Assembly (NCBI GenBank): GCA_023421115.1 | Contig: JAEZUI010000013.1 | Coordinates: 1 to 56,708, forward strand | Source: Bacillota bacterium | GTDB taxonomy: Bacteria; Bacillota; Clostridia; Acetivibrionales; Acetivibrionaceae | Direction: 5' to 3' | Length of the DNA stretch: 56,708 nucleotides | Shown here: positions 15,353 to 22,795 of the stretch, in pieces | Numbering within the stretch: position 1 is the first letter of the stretch | Layout of the letters: each line of letters starts with the position of its first letter | Translations under genes and position numbers: made by a program | The notes under the pieces: generated by a model | Told to the model about the DNA's origin: nothing | Seen by the model: the letters and a program-made list of their open reading frames with translations, nothing else | Databases searched by the model: none

Positions 15353-17089
15353 ATGAAAAAACTAATGCTTGGTAATGAGGCTGTCGCGAGAGGAGCTTTT
15401 GAGGCAGGCGTAACTGTTGCAGCTGCTTATCCTGGGACACCAAGTACGGAAATAACAGAGAATATAGCAAAATATGACGAAATATACTCTGAATGGTCTC
15501 CAAATGAAAAGGTTGCCCTAGAAGTGGCAGTAGGGGCATCTATAGCCGGTGCAAGAGCCATATGTTCAATGAAGCATGTAGGGCTTAATGTTGCGGCGGA
15601 TCCTTTATTTACTGCTTCTTATACTGGGGTTAACGGAGGTCTTGTAATAATGGTTGCCGATGATCCGGGTATGCATAGTTCACAAAATGAACAGGACAGC
15701 AGATGTTATGCAAAAGGTGCTAAAGTTCCTATGCTAGAACCTTCCGATAGTCAGGAATGTAAGGATTATGTGAAGAAGGCTTTTGAAGTGAGTGAAAAAT
15801 ATGATACACCTGTTCTTGTAAGGCTATCAACTAGAATCTCACATTCACAGAGCATAGTAGAAATTTGTGACAGGAGTGAATTTAAGCTCAAAGACTATGT
15901 TAAAAATCCCGCAAAGTTTGTAATGATGCCTGCAATGGCAAAAAAGAGGCATGTAGAAGTTGAAAAGAGAATGGCAGATCTTAAAGAACTATCCAACACC
16001 GATGAATTTAACAAAATTGAATGGGGCAACAAGGAAATAGGTGTTATAACCAGCGGTATTGCTTACCAGTATGCTCGTGAAGCTTTTGGCGATGTATCTT
16101 ATCTAAAGCTTGGTATGGTGCATCCTCTACCGGACAAATTAATTAAAGAATTTGCAAGTCAGGTTAAGACGCTTTATATAATTGAAGAACTTGAGCCTTA
16201 TATAGAAGATTTTGCGAAGACACTTGGAATTAAAGCTATTGGCAAAGAGAAGCTGCCTGTTATAGGAGAGTATAGCTCAAACCTTATCAGTGAGAAAGTA
16301 TTTGGCAAAAAAATTGAAACAAAGTCTGTTACCGATGAAGAAATACCGGTAAGACCTCCGGTTATGTGTCCGGGATGTCCTCACCGTGGAATGTTCTATG
16401 TGTTGAAAAAGTTAAAACTTACAGTTAGCGGAGATATTGGTTGCTATACCCTTGGAGCTCTTCCACCAACACAGAGTATGGATACATGTGTATGTATGGG
16501 AGCAAGTATTGGTGTTGCCCATGGAATGGAAAAAGCAAGGGGAGAAGAGTTCGGAAAGAAAACTGTTGCAATTTTAGGTGACTCTACATTTATCCACTCA
16601 GGTATAACGGGGTTGATCGATGTTGTTTACAACAAGGGTAATTCAACTGTTATTATACTTGATAATTCAATTACCGGTATGACAGGACATCAGCATAATC
16701 CTACAACAGGTTTTACAATTAAGGGAGAACCGGCAAAGCAGGTGGATCTTGAAAAACTTTGTAATGCAGTGGGTATAGATAGGGTTAGGATTGCAGATCC
16801 ATTTAATATAAAAGAGTTTGAAAAGGTTGTGAAGGAAGAAATACAGGCAGATGAGCCATCTGTTATTATATCACAAAGGCCGTGTGCATTGCTGAAAAGT
16901 GTTAAATTCGAAGGACCTCTTAAAATAAACATTGACAAATGTAAGAATTGTAAGATGTGTTTGTCGGTAGGATGTCCTGCAATTGTTGACAAAGGTGATC
17001 ATGTAGAGGTTAATGAGGCTTTATGTGTGGGCTGTATGCTATGTACTAAAGTATGTAATTTTGATGCTTTTGAAAAGGCGGGTGAATAA
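15353..17089 (+). CDS. iorA: Indolepyruvate:ferredoxin oxidoreductase, alpha subunit
   Basis: The large subunit (578 residues) of the thiamine-diphosphate enzyme that converts aryl pyruvates from aromatic amino acids to aryl-acetyl-CoA, reducing ferredoxin. The N-terminal half has AAYPGTPSTEI and the GVNGGLVIMVADDPGMHSSQ block; the TPP region shows CPGCPHRGMFY, GDIGCYTLG and GDSTFIHSGI...NSITGMTGHQ. The C-terminal 60 residues form a two-cluster ferredoxin domain (CKNCKMCLSVGCP and CVGCMLCTKVCN). The ATG at 15353, 8 nt after GGGG, is chosen over two earlier ATGs too close to that site. Cytoplasmic; operon with iorB (3 bp gap), paaK and an ACT protein. Confidence 0.96.
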   Translation: MKKLMLGNEAVARGAFEAGVTVAAAYPGTPSTEITENIAKYDEIYSEWSPNEKVALEVAVGASIAGARAICSMKHVGLNVAADPLFTASYTGVNGGLVIMVADDPGMHSSQNEQDSRCYAKGAKVPMLEPSDSQECKDYVKKAFEVSEKYDTPVLVRLSTRISHSQSIVEICDRSEFKLKDYVKNPAKFVMMPAMAKKRHVEVEKRMADLKELSNTDEFNKIEWGNKEIGVITSGIAYQYAREAFGDVSYLKLGMVHPLPDKLIKEFASQVKTLYIIEELEPYIEDFAKTLGIKAIGKEKLPVIGEYSSNLISEKVFGKKIETKSVTDEEIPVRPPVMCPGCPHRGMFYVLKKLKLTVSGDIGCYTLGALPPTQSMDTCVCMGASIGVAHGMEKARGEEFGKKTVAILGDSTFIHSGITGLIDVVYNKGNSTVIILDNSITGMTGHQHNPTTGFTIKGEPAKQVDLEKLCNAVGIDRVRIADPFNIKEFEKVVKEEIQADEPSVIISQRPCALLKSVKFEGPLKINIDKCKNCKMCLSVGCPAIVDKGDHVEVNEALCVGCMLCTKVCNFDAFEKAGE

Positions 17090-17092
17090 ATA

Positions 17093-17662
17093 ATGGATAA
17101 ACTTAATATAATGATAGTTGGAGTAGGTGGGCAGGGTACTCTTCTTGCGAGTAGAGTTTTAGGCAATGTTGCAATGAAAATGGATCATGACGTTAAGGTT
17201 TCAGAGGTTCATGGTATGGCCCAGCGTGGAGGAAGTGTAGTAACCTACGTAAAGATGGGTAAAAAGGTTTATTCTCCAATAATAGACAAGGGTGAAGCTG
17301 ACATAATAATTTCCTTTGAAAAGTTGGAGGCTCTTCGATGGATAGATTATTTGAAGCAGGACGGAACTCTTATTTTAAATGCTCAGAGAATCGACCCTAT
17401 GCCTGTAATAACAGGAAAGGCAAAGTATCCGGAGAGTATAGTGGAAAAAATGGAGAATAATTACAAGAATGTTGTTACAATAGATGCCCTTGAAATTGCG
17501 AGGCAGTGTGGAAATATAAAAGCTGTAAATACTGTTTTACTCGGACTTTTAGCTAAGTCAACAGCTATTGACAAGCAGATTTGGCTTGATTCATTAAAGG
17601 AAAATGTTCCTTCAAAAGCTATAGAGGTCAATCTTAAAGCTTTTGAAGCAGGGTATAAATAA
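17093..17662 (+). CDS. iorB: Indolepyruvate:ferredoxin oxidoreductase, beta subunit
   Basis: The gamma-domain subunit (189 residues) that binds CoA and completes IorAB. Recognised by the opening IMIVGVGGQGTLLASRVLG and by EVHGMAQRGGSVVTYVKMG, both diagnostic for the 2-oxoacid oxidoreductase gamma family. It starts 3 bp after iorA with GGCGGGTG as ribosome site inside the iorA end, so the subunits are made together. Length normal, no oddities. Confidence 0.96.
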   Translation: MDKLNIMIVGVGGQGTLLASRVLGNVAMKMDHDVKVSEVHGMAQRGGSVVTYVKMGKKVYSPIIDKGEADIIISFEKLEALRWIDYLKQDGTLILNAQRIDPMPVITGKAKYPESIVEKMENNYKNVVTIDALEIARQCGNIKAVNTVLLGLLAKSTAIDKQIWLDSLKENVPSKAIEVNLKAFEAGYK

Positions 17663-17683
17663 TAAACAGGGGGGTAGAGATGT

Positions 17684-18988
17684 ATGCAGTATTGGAATCC
17701 TACATTTGAATGTATGTCAAGGGAAGAAATGGCGAAAGTCCAATCGGAAAGGCTGATCAATACAGTAAAGAGGATATATCACAATGTGCCTTTCTATAGG
17801 GAAAAGATGCAGAAAAAAGGATTGGAACCTGGAGATATAAAATCTGTGGAAGACCTTAAAAATTTGCCTTTCACTTATAAGCAAGATTTAAGAGATAATT
17901 ACCCATACGGACTGTTTGCTGCACCCTTAAGTGAAATTGTAAGGATACATGCTTCATCCGGAACTACAGGGAAACAAACGGTTGTAGGATATACAAGAAA
18001 GGATCTTGACACATGGGCTGAAGTTATGGCTAGAACTTTTACTTGTGCCGGAGCAACTAAAGAATCTATCATTCAGGTTGCTTATGGTTATGGGCTGTTT
18101 ACAGGGGGCTTAGGTGCGCACTATGGGGCTGAAAGGGTTGGAGCATCGGTTATTCCTATATCCGGTGGTAATACGAAGAGACAATTACAATTGATGAAGG
18201 ATTTTGGTACTACAATTCTTGCATGTACTCCATCCTATGCTCTTTTCATGGCTGAAGAAATGGAAGAGATGGGATTAAAGAAGGAAGAATTAAAGATAAA
18301 AGCCGGTGTGTTTGGTGCAGAACCATGGACCGAGAATATGAGAAAAGAGATTCAGGACAGACTTGGAATTATGGCAATAGATATATATGGGCTCAGTGAA
18401 ATTATTGGTCCGGGTGTTGCTACTGAATGCAACTTAAGATGTGGTATGCACATTGCAGAGGATCATTTTATTCCTGAGATAATAGACCCTGTGACAGAAG
18501 AAGTACTTCCTTTAGGCTCAAAGGGTGAACTTGTATTTACCACTGTGACAAAAGAAGGTCTGCCGCTTATCAGATACAGAACAAGGGATATTTCAACCCT
18601 GAATTATGAAAAGTGCGAATGTGGAAGAACTGCTGTAAGAATGTCAAAAGTTTCGGGAAGAACAGACGATATGCTTATTATAAGAGGTGTAAATGTATTC
18701 CCATCACAGGTTGAAAGTGTACTTCTTGAGATAGCTGAAGTTGCACCGCATTATCTTCTTATTGTAGATAGGGTAGACAATCTTGATTTACTCGAAGTTT
18801 GGGTGGAAATGAATCAAAATATGTTTTCTGATGAAGTCAAAAAAATAGAAGAAGTTGAGCGCAAAATCAGAACAGAGTTGGATAGTGCTATAGGTATCAA
18901 TGCAAAAGTGAAGCTTGTCGAGCCGAAGACTATTGAAAGAAGTGAAGGAAAGGCAAAACGTGTTATAGATAAGCGTATTCTCAAATAA
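17684..18988 (+). CDS. paaK: Phenylacetate-CoA ligase family protein (aryl-acetyl-CoA ligase)
   Basis: An adenylate-forming acyl-CoA ligase of 434 residues. The P-loop HASSGTTGKQTVVGYT, the AEPWTENMR and IDIYGLSEIIGPGVA segments and the hinge/C-terminal GRTDDMLIIRGVNVFPSQVE are typical of PaaK. It follows iorB by 21 bp after GGGGGG. In this setting it may activate aryl acetates, or run in reverse to recover ATP from aryl-acetyl-CoA made by IorAB; direction cannot be told from sequence. The iorAB-paaK-ACT grouping recurs in anaerobes. Confidence 0.93.
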   Translation: MQYWNPTFECMSREEMAKVQSERLINTVKRIYHNVPFYREKMQKKGLEPGDIKSVEDLKNLPFTYKQDLRDNYPYGLFAAPLSEIVRIHASSGTTGKQTVVGYTRKDLDTWAEVMARTFTCAGATKESIIQVAYGYGLFTGGLGAHYGAERVGASVIPISGGNTKRQLQLMKDFGTTILACTPSYALFMAEEMEEMGLKKEELKIKAGVFGAEPWTENMRKEIQDRLGIMAIDIYGLSEIIGPGVATECNLRCGMHIAEDHFIPEIIDPVTEEVLPLGSKGELVFTTVTKEGLPLIRYRTRDISTLNYEKCECGRTAVRMSKVSGRTDDMLIIRGVNVFPSQVESVLLEIAEVAPHYLLIVDRVDNLDLLEVWVEMNQNMFSDEVKKIEEVERKIRTELDSAIGINAKVKLVEPKTIERSEGKAKRVIDKRILK

Positions 18989-19041
18989 GCTTTTTCTAAT
19001 ATCTATTTAGAATAATTGTAAATAATAAGGAGGGTATAGTA

Positions 19042-19473
19042 ATGCTTATTAAACAAATATCTGTATTCCTTGAAAATAAATCAGGCAGATTAGCTGAAGT
19101 AACTAAGGTTTTAGGACAGAACAATATTGATATCAGTGCATTGTCAATAGCCGATACTACTGACTTCGGAATATTAAGGCTTATTGTAAGTAATCCTGAT
19201 ATGGCAGAAAAGGTGCTAAAGGATAATGAGTTTACTGTAAGTTCAACAAACGTCATAGCTATAGGAGTTGAAGATAAGCCTGGAGGTTTATATAAAGCTT
19301 TAGGTGTATTGGAAAAGAACGAAATTGGGATAGAGTACATGTATGCCTTTGTAGGCAAAACTTCTGATGAAGCTTTGGTTATAATAAGAGTTGATGATTC
19401 GGCTAAGGCAATAGATATTTTGACAAAAGACGGAATTAAGGTTTTGTCTTCCGATAGTGTTTATAAATTATAG
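19042..19473 (+). CDS. Tandem ACT-domain protein
   Basis: 143 residues made almost entirely of two ACT domains (about 1-68 and 70-140): IKQISVFLENKSGRLAEVTKVL opens the first, and VIAIGVEDKPGGLYKALGVLEK the second. ACT domains bind amino acids and act as sensors. With iorAB and paaK upstream it is likely to sense an aromatic amino acid and to modulate the pathway, but no effector domain is attached. GGAGGG precedes the ATG. Confidence 0.88.
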   Translation: MLIKQISVFLENKSGRLAEVTKVLGQNNIDISALSIADTTDFGILRLIVSNPDMAEKVLKDNEFTVSSTNVIAIGVEDKPGGLYKALGVLEKNEIGIEYMYAFVGKTSDEALVIIRVDDSAKAIDILTKDGIKVLSSDSVYKL

Positions 19474-19508
19474 GCTTTTAGTAAGGTTTTGGGGGTAGGA
19501 ATTATCTT

Positions 19509-20810
19509 ATGGAAATAAAAAAAGAGCCTTTGGCTTTTAGAATGCGACCGAAATCACTAGAAGAGTTCTTTGGGCAAGAGGATATAGTTGGAAACGGTAA
19601 ACTTTTGTATAGAATGATAAAAGCCGACAGAATAACATCGGTTATATTATTTGGTCCTCCGGGTACTGGGAAAACCTCTCTAGCGAGAATTATTGCAAAT
19701 ACTACAAGGGCAAATTTTGAAAAGTTGAATGCCGTTACAGCTGGAGTAGCAGATATCAAAAGAATTGTAGCAGATACTCAAAATCAGATTCTTAACCCCA
19801 ACCAAAAGACTGTCCTTTTTGTTGATGAAATACATAGGTTTAATAAAGCCCAGCAAGATGCATTGCTACCCTACGTAGAAGATGGCACGATAATCTTGGT
19901 GGGAGCCACAACGGAGAACCCATATTTTGAAGTTAACAAGGCTCTTATTTCAAGATCTTCCGTATTTATGTTAAAGCCTTTAGGTAGTGAGGCTATTATT
20001 TCGATAGTAAAAAGTGCTCTTGATAATAAAGAAAGAGGACTTGGTAACTACGATATAGATATGGAAGATGATGCGCTAAAGTTTATAGCAGAGTTTTGCA
20101 ACGGTGACGCAAGAATAGCTTTAAACGCAATTGAACTTGCAGTTTTGACTTCAACAATGGATAAAGACGGAAAGATAATTATTAATACACAAACATTGGA
20201 AGAATGTATGCAAAAGAGGGTTTTGAAGTTTGATAAAACCGGAGAGGGTCACTATGACAATATAAGTGCCTTCATTAAGTCGATGAGGGGTAGTGATCCT
20301 GATGCTGCTGTTTTTTATCTTGCTAGGGCACTTTATGCAGGGGAAGATCCAATGTTTTTAGCAAGAAGGATAATGATATGTGCCTCGGAAGATGTCGGCA
20401 CTGCTAATCCTGCTGCACTTCAAGTGGCAGTTGCTGCGTCACAGGCAATACACATGGTGGGAATGCCTGAGGCCCGTATAATTCTAGCCCATGCTGCAAT
20501 AACTGTTGCAACAAGTCCAAAATCAAATTCATGTTACATGGCTATAAATAAAGCACTTAGCGATGTAGAGAGAAAAAATACCGGTGAAGTGCCAATGCAT
20601 CTTAGAAATGCAGTAACTTCCGGAATGGGTAATTTAGGTTATGGCAAAGGGTATAAATATGCCCATGATTTCCCCGGCAATATTGTAGAACAGGAATATT
20701 TGCCAGACGAAATGAAGGGTACCATTTATTATAATCCTACACCAAATGGTTATGAGGCAAAGATAAAAGAGTGGCTTGAAAAGAGAAGAAAAACAAAAGA
20801 GGTGGAATAA
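19509..20810 (+). CDS. rarA: Replication-associated recombination protein A (AAA+ ATPase)
   Basis: RarA/MgsA, 433 residues, an AAA+ ATPase related to clamp loaders that acts at stalled forks. Motifs: FGQEDIVG near residue 20, Walker A GPPGTGKTSLA near 50, Walker B LFVDEIHRF near 100, sensor GATTENPYFEVNKALISRS, and the C-terminal tetramerisation part with RRIMICASEDVGTANP and DFPGNIVEQEYLPDE. It begins 35 bp after the ACT gene. The last codons (TKEVE and stop) lie in a 20-bp sequence that recurs 65 bp downstream, as described for the adjacent repeat. Confidence 0.95.
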   Translation: MEIKKEPLAFRMRPKSLEEFFGQEDIVGNGKLLYRMIKADRITSVILFGPPGTGKTSLARIIANTTRANFEKLNAVTAGVADIKRIVADTQNQILNPNQKTVLFVDEIHRFNKAQQDALLPYVEDGTIILVGATTENPYFEVNKALISRSSVFMLKPLGSEAIISIVKSALDNKERGLGNYDIDMEDDALKFIAEFCNGDARIALNAIELAVLTSTMDKDGKIIINTQTLEECMQKRVLKFDKTGEGHYDNISAFIKSMRGSDPDAAVFYLARALYAGEDPMFLARRIMICASEDVGTANPAALQVAVAASQAIHMVGMPEARIILAHAAITVATSPKSNSCYMAINKALSDVERKNTGEVPMHLRNAVTSGMGNLGYGKGYKYAHDFPGNIVEQEYLPDEMKGTIYYNPTPNGYEAKIKEWLEKRRKTKEVE

Positions 20811-20878
20811 AAACTGCGGGGCATCGAGCCCCTTCGTTTTTCCCTCTTTCACTTCGTTCAAAAGAGGTGGAATAAAAA
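20794..20878 (+). repeat. Twin-hairpin repeat, copy 3, bracketed by 20-bp direct repeats
   Basis: CAAAAGAGGTGGAATAAAAA occurs at 20794-20813 and again at 20859-20878. Between them are GGGGC/GCCCC (20818-20822, 20828-20832); a second hairpin pairs CCTCTTT (20843-20849) with AAAGAGG (20861-20867) inside the second direct repeat. The first direct repeat encodes the last residues of RarA. Confidence 0.75.
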
Positions 20879-20904
20879 AGCTAAGGATTGAATCCTTAGC
20901 TTTT
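20876..20904. terminator. Bidirectional terminator between rarA and the convergent small gene
   Basis: A perfect inverted repeat with 14-base arms (20876-20889 and 20891-20904), A-rich on the left and T-rich on the right, so it can end transcripts from both sides. Confidence 0.85.
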
Positions 20905-20916
20905 GGACATTATAAG

Positions 20917-21204
20917 CTAGTTAACTATTTCTATTTTATTATCATTAGCAAATTTAATAACTTCCCTTTTATACTGGTCAAAAAGATCCCAGTCCATAAC
21001 TTTTGTAAGTAAAATAGATGAATCGTTTTTAAGGACTATCTCTATTTTTTCGGAAGTTTTTTTTGAAAATATTTTCTTTTCAGTGAAATAACCAAGCTTA
21101 ACTTTCACTATGTCATTATAACTTAGAATATGGTGCCTGCCGTATTTGTCAATAACAGTCAGCGAAGTCCAATCCCTATTACAGGATACAAGCCGAGTTT
21201 TCAT
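20917..21204 (-). CDS. Hypothetical protein, 95 residues
   Basis: Not recognised. A short, basic, cytoplasmic protein without signal peptide or membrane helix, predicted from its pattern to be mainly beta-strand (LTVIDKYGRHHILSYNDIVKVKLGYF, then KIEIVLKNDSSILLTKV) with a C-terminal helix, somewhat like small PH- or Sm-like folds. GGAAAGGAAGTGG in front of the ATG supports translation. Convergent with rarA and separated from it by a shared terminator. Confidence 0.65.
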   Translation of the reverse strand: MKTRLVSCNRDWTSLTVIDKYGRHHILSYNDIVKVKLGYFTEKKIFSKKTSEKIEIVLKNDSSILLTKVMDWDLFDQYKREVIKFANDNKIEIVN

Positions 21205-21556
21205 TTAAACCACTTCCTTTCCCGAATAAAAAAACAAAATAAATAGAAATTAAATAATAATATATATATATAAGGTATGTATACTAAAAAATGTTGGAAT
21301 TAAATGTATGAAAAATGTGATATAAAATAATTATATCAAAACTGTAAAAAAATCAAAGTGATTTATTGAACTTTTTAAAAAATTATTGCGCTTTTTAAGC
21401 AAACTAGTATATTATTAATAGTAATATACTGCTACTATACTTTTATTATAGCATAATAATAGATACAAATAAATAGATTTATTGTAATTATTGCTATTCA
21501 TTTACGTTAGGAAAGTTTTTAGAAATATATAAATCAAGAAAATGGAGGAATTTTAA
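21205..21556. other. AT-rich gap with a 25-bp inverted repeat
   Basis: A 352-bp gap between divergent genes. The one clear structure is AGTATATTA (21406-21414) with TAATATACT (21422-21430), a perfect 9-bp inverted repeat around 7 bases, a possible operator for the downstream phosphoribosyltransferase-like gene. A TATATATA run lies near 21260. I could not assign a promoter with confidence. Confidence 0.5.
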
Positions 21557-22417
21557 ATGCAAATAAATTCAGATAATCTTATCAAGTGGCTTTTTGAAAC
21601 TGATGCAGTAAGGGTTTGTCCTCAAAATAAACCGTTTTGGTATACTTCGGGTACCATTGGTCCTTTTTATATAAATACACATTTCCTTTACGGAAATGAA
21701 GAAAAGGCAAACAAACTTTTAAAGCTAATTGATGTTGAGAAAGAGAATATTTTTAGTTGCCCTGATAAAGTTCTTGAGGAGACTTTAAACAATTATGAAA
21801 TAGACAAGATATATAGAGCATTAATTGACCAAATGGCAGACTTCATAAAGCAAAACGTTAATGTCAAAGAGGTAGACTATATATCAGGAGGGGAAAGAAG
21901 AGACTGGTTCTTTTCGCTTATAATAGCAAAACTTTTAGACAAGCCTCACATAACAATATATAAGGATATGACTTCTGTTATTTCTCAAAACGGACAAGTT
22001 GAAGAAGTTAATACTCTTAATGGAAAGAATGTTCTTCATATAGCTGATCTTATAACCGAAGCTTCAAGTTATGAAAGAGCTTGGATTCCTGCTATTTCAA
22101 ACAAAGGTGGAAGTATCAAATGGAGTGTTGTGGTTGTTGACAGAAAACAGGGAGGAGAGAAGGTCCTAAATAACTTAAATGTTAAGTCATTTGCAATGGT
22201 AGGTGTGGATTCAAATCTATTTGCTAAAGCATTAAGCATGAACATGATTAATGAAAAGCAATTCGATATGATTGAAGAATATATAAGAAATCCTAAAGAG
22301 TCAATGGCAAGTTTTATAAAGCAAAATCCTCAGTTTCTTGAAGAGGCACTAAATTCTGATGATAAGACTAAAGAAAGAGCAAAACTCATGCTTGATAAGA
22401 ATATTTATGAGTTGTAA
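21557..22417 (+). CDS. Orotate phosphoribosyltransferase-like protein, divergent
   Basis: 286 residues with a type I phosphoribosyltransferase fold. Recognisable parts are FWYTSGTIGPFYINTHFLYG near residue 27, VDYISGGERRDWFFSLIIAKLL near 107 and the PRPP-loop position NVLHIADLITEASSYERAW near 160. In true OPRTases the loop carries two acidic residues followed by TTGGS or TTGAT; here the pair is AD and the loop is EASS, so substrate may differ or catalysis may be lost. About 60 extra C-terminal residues follow the domain. The gene stands alone, not with pyr genes. GGAGG precedes the ATG. Confidence 0.75.
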   Translation: MQINSDNLIKWLFETDAVRVCPQNKPFWYTSGTIGPFYINTHFLYGNEEKANKLLKLIDVEKENIFSCPDKVLEETLNNYEIDKIYRALIDQMADFIKQNVNVKEVDYISGGERRDWFFSLIIAKLLDKPHITIYKDMTSVISQNGQVEEVNTLNGKNVLHIADLITEASSYERAWIPAISNKGGSIKWSVVVVDRKQGGEKVLNNLNVKSFAMVGVDSNLFAKALSMNMINEKQFDMIEEYIRNPKESMASFIKQNPQFLEEALNSDDKTKERAKLMLDKNIYEL

Positions 22418-22545
22418 AATATAAATCTTTATTTTTAGCATTATTATTTTTTAGAACTAGCGGTCTGTTTGAAACCATGTAGTAGATTACTTGGAATAAG
22501 TGGGTTTTTAGAAGGGCTTTGTGGGTGTGTTGGGTACTCGCCGCC

Positions 22546-22716
22546 GTGCAAGTGCATATTATTCCAAGAACTAAGCTACGCGCCTAAGAGAATGTACGGC
22601 TCGCTACGGGTCGAATCAAACTCGCTTCGCTCGGACAGGTGATTCGACTTATCCTTCGCTTCGCCTACATTCTCTAAGGCTCTTCGCAATGTTCTTTCCA
22701 TAATATGCACTTGCAC
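22546..22716. repeat. 171-bp nested palindrome
   Basis: Outer arms 22546-22571 and 22691-22716 match over 26 bases with about three mismatches (GTGCAAGTGCATATTAT core). Middle arms near 22582-22596 and 22667-22681 pair GCCTAAGAGAATGTA with TACATTCTCTAAGGC. The inner hairpin is GTCGAATCA (22610-22618) with TGATTCGAC (22640-22648), enclosing CTCGCTTCGCTCGG. It lies between convergent genes; the 128 bp before it (22418-22545) show no feature. Confidence 0.88.
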
Positions 22717-22750
22717 TATTTGAGAGATGCACTTTCTTAATAAATAAAAA

Positions 22751-22787
22751 AAGCGACCTCAAAAAATAATTTTGAGGTCGTTTTTTT
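22751..22787. terminator. Bidirectional terminator before the subtilase 3' end
   Basis: CGACCTCAAAA (22754-22764) and TTTTGAGGTCG (22770-22780) form an 11-bp stem with an A-run on the left and a T-run on the right. It would stop the subtilase transcript from one side and any read-through from the other. Confidence 0.88.
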
Positions 22788-22795
22788 AAACTTAA

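Noticed and set aside
20776..21012. A 78-codon plus-strand frame across the rarA end
   Set aside because: It overlaps the end of rarA, the twin-hairpin repeat, a strong terminator and the antisense small gene; no ribosome site or family match.
22546..22716. The long palindrome as a retron msr/msd or group II intron
   Set aside because: No reverse transcriptase is encoded nearby; neighbours are a phosphoribosyltransferase-like gene and a protease.
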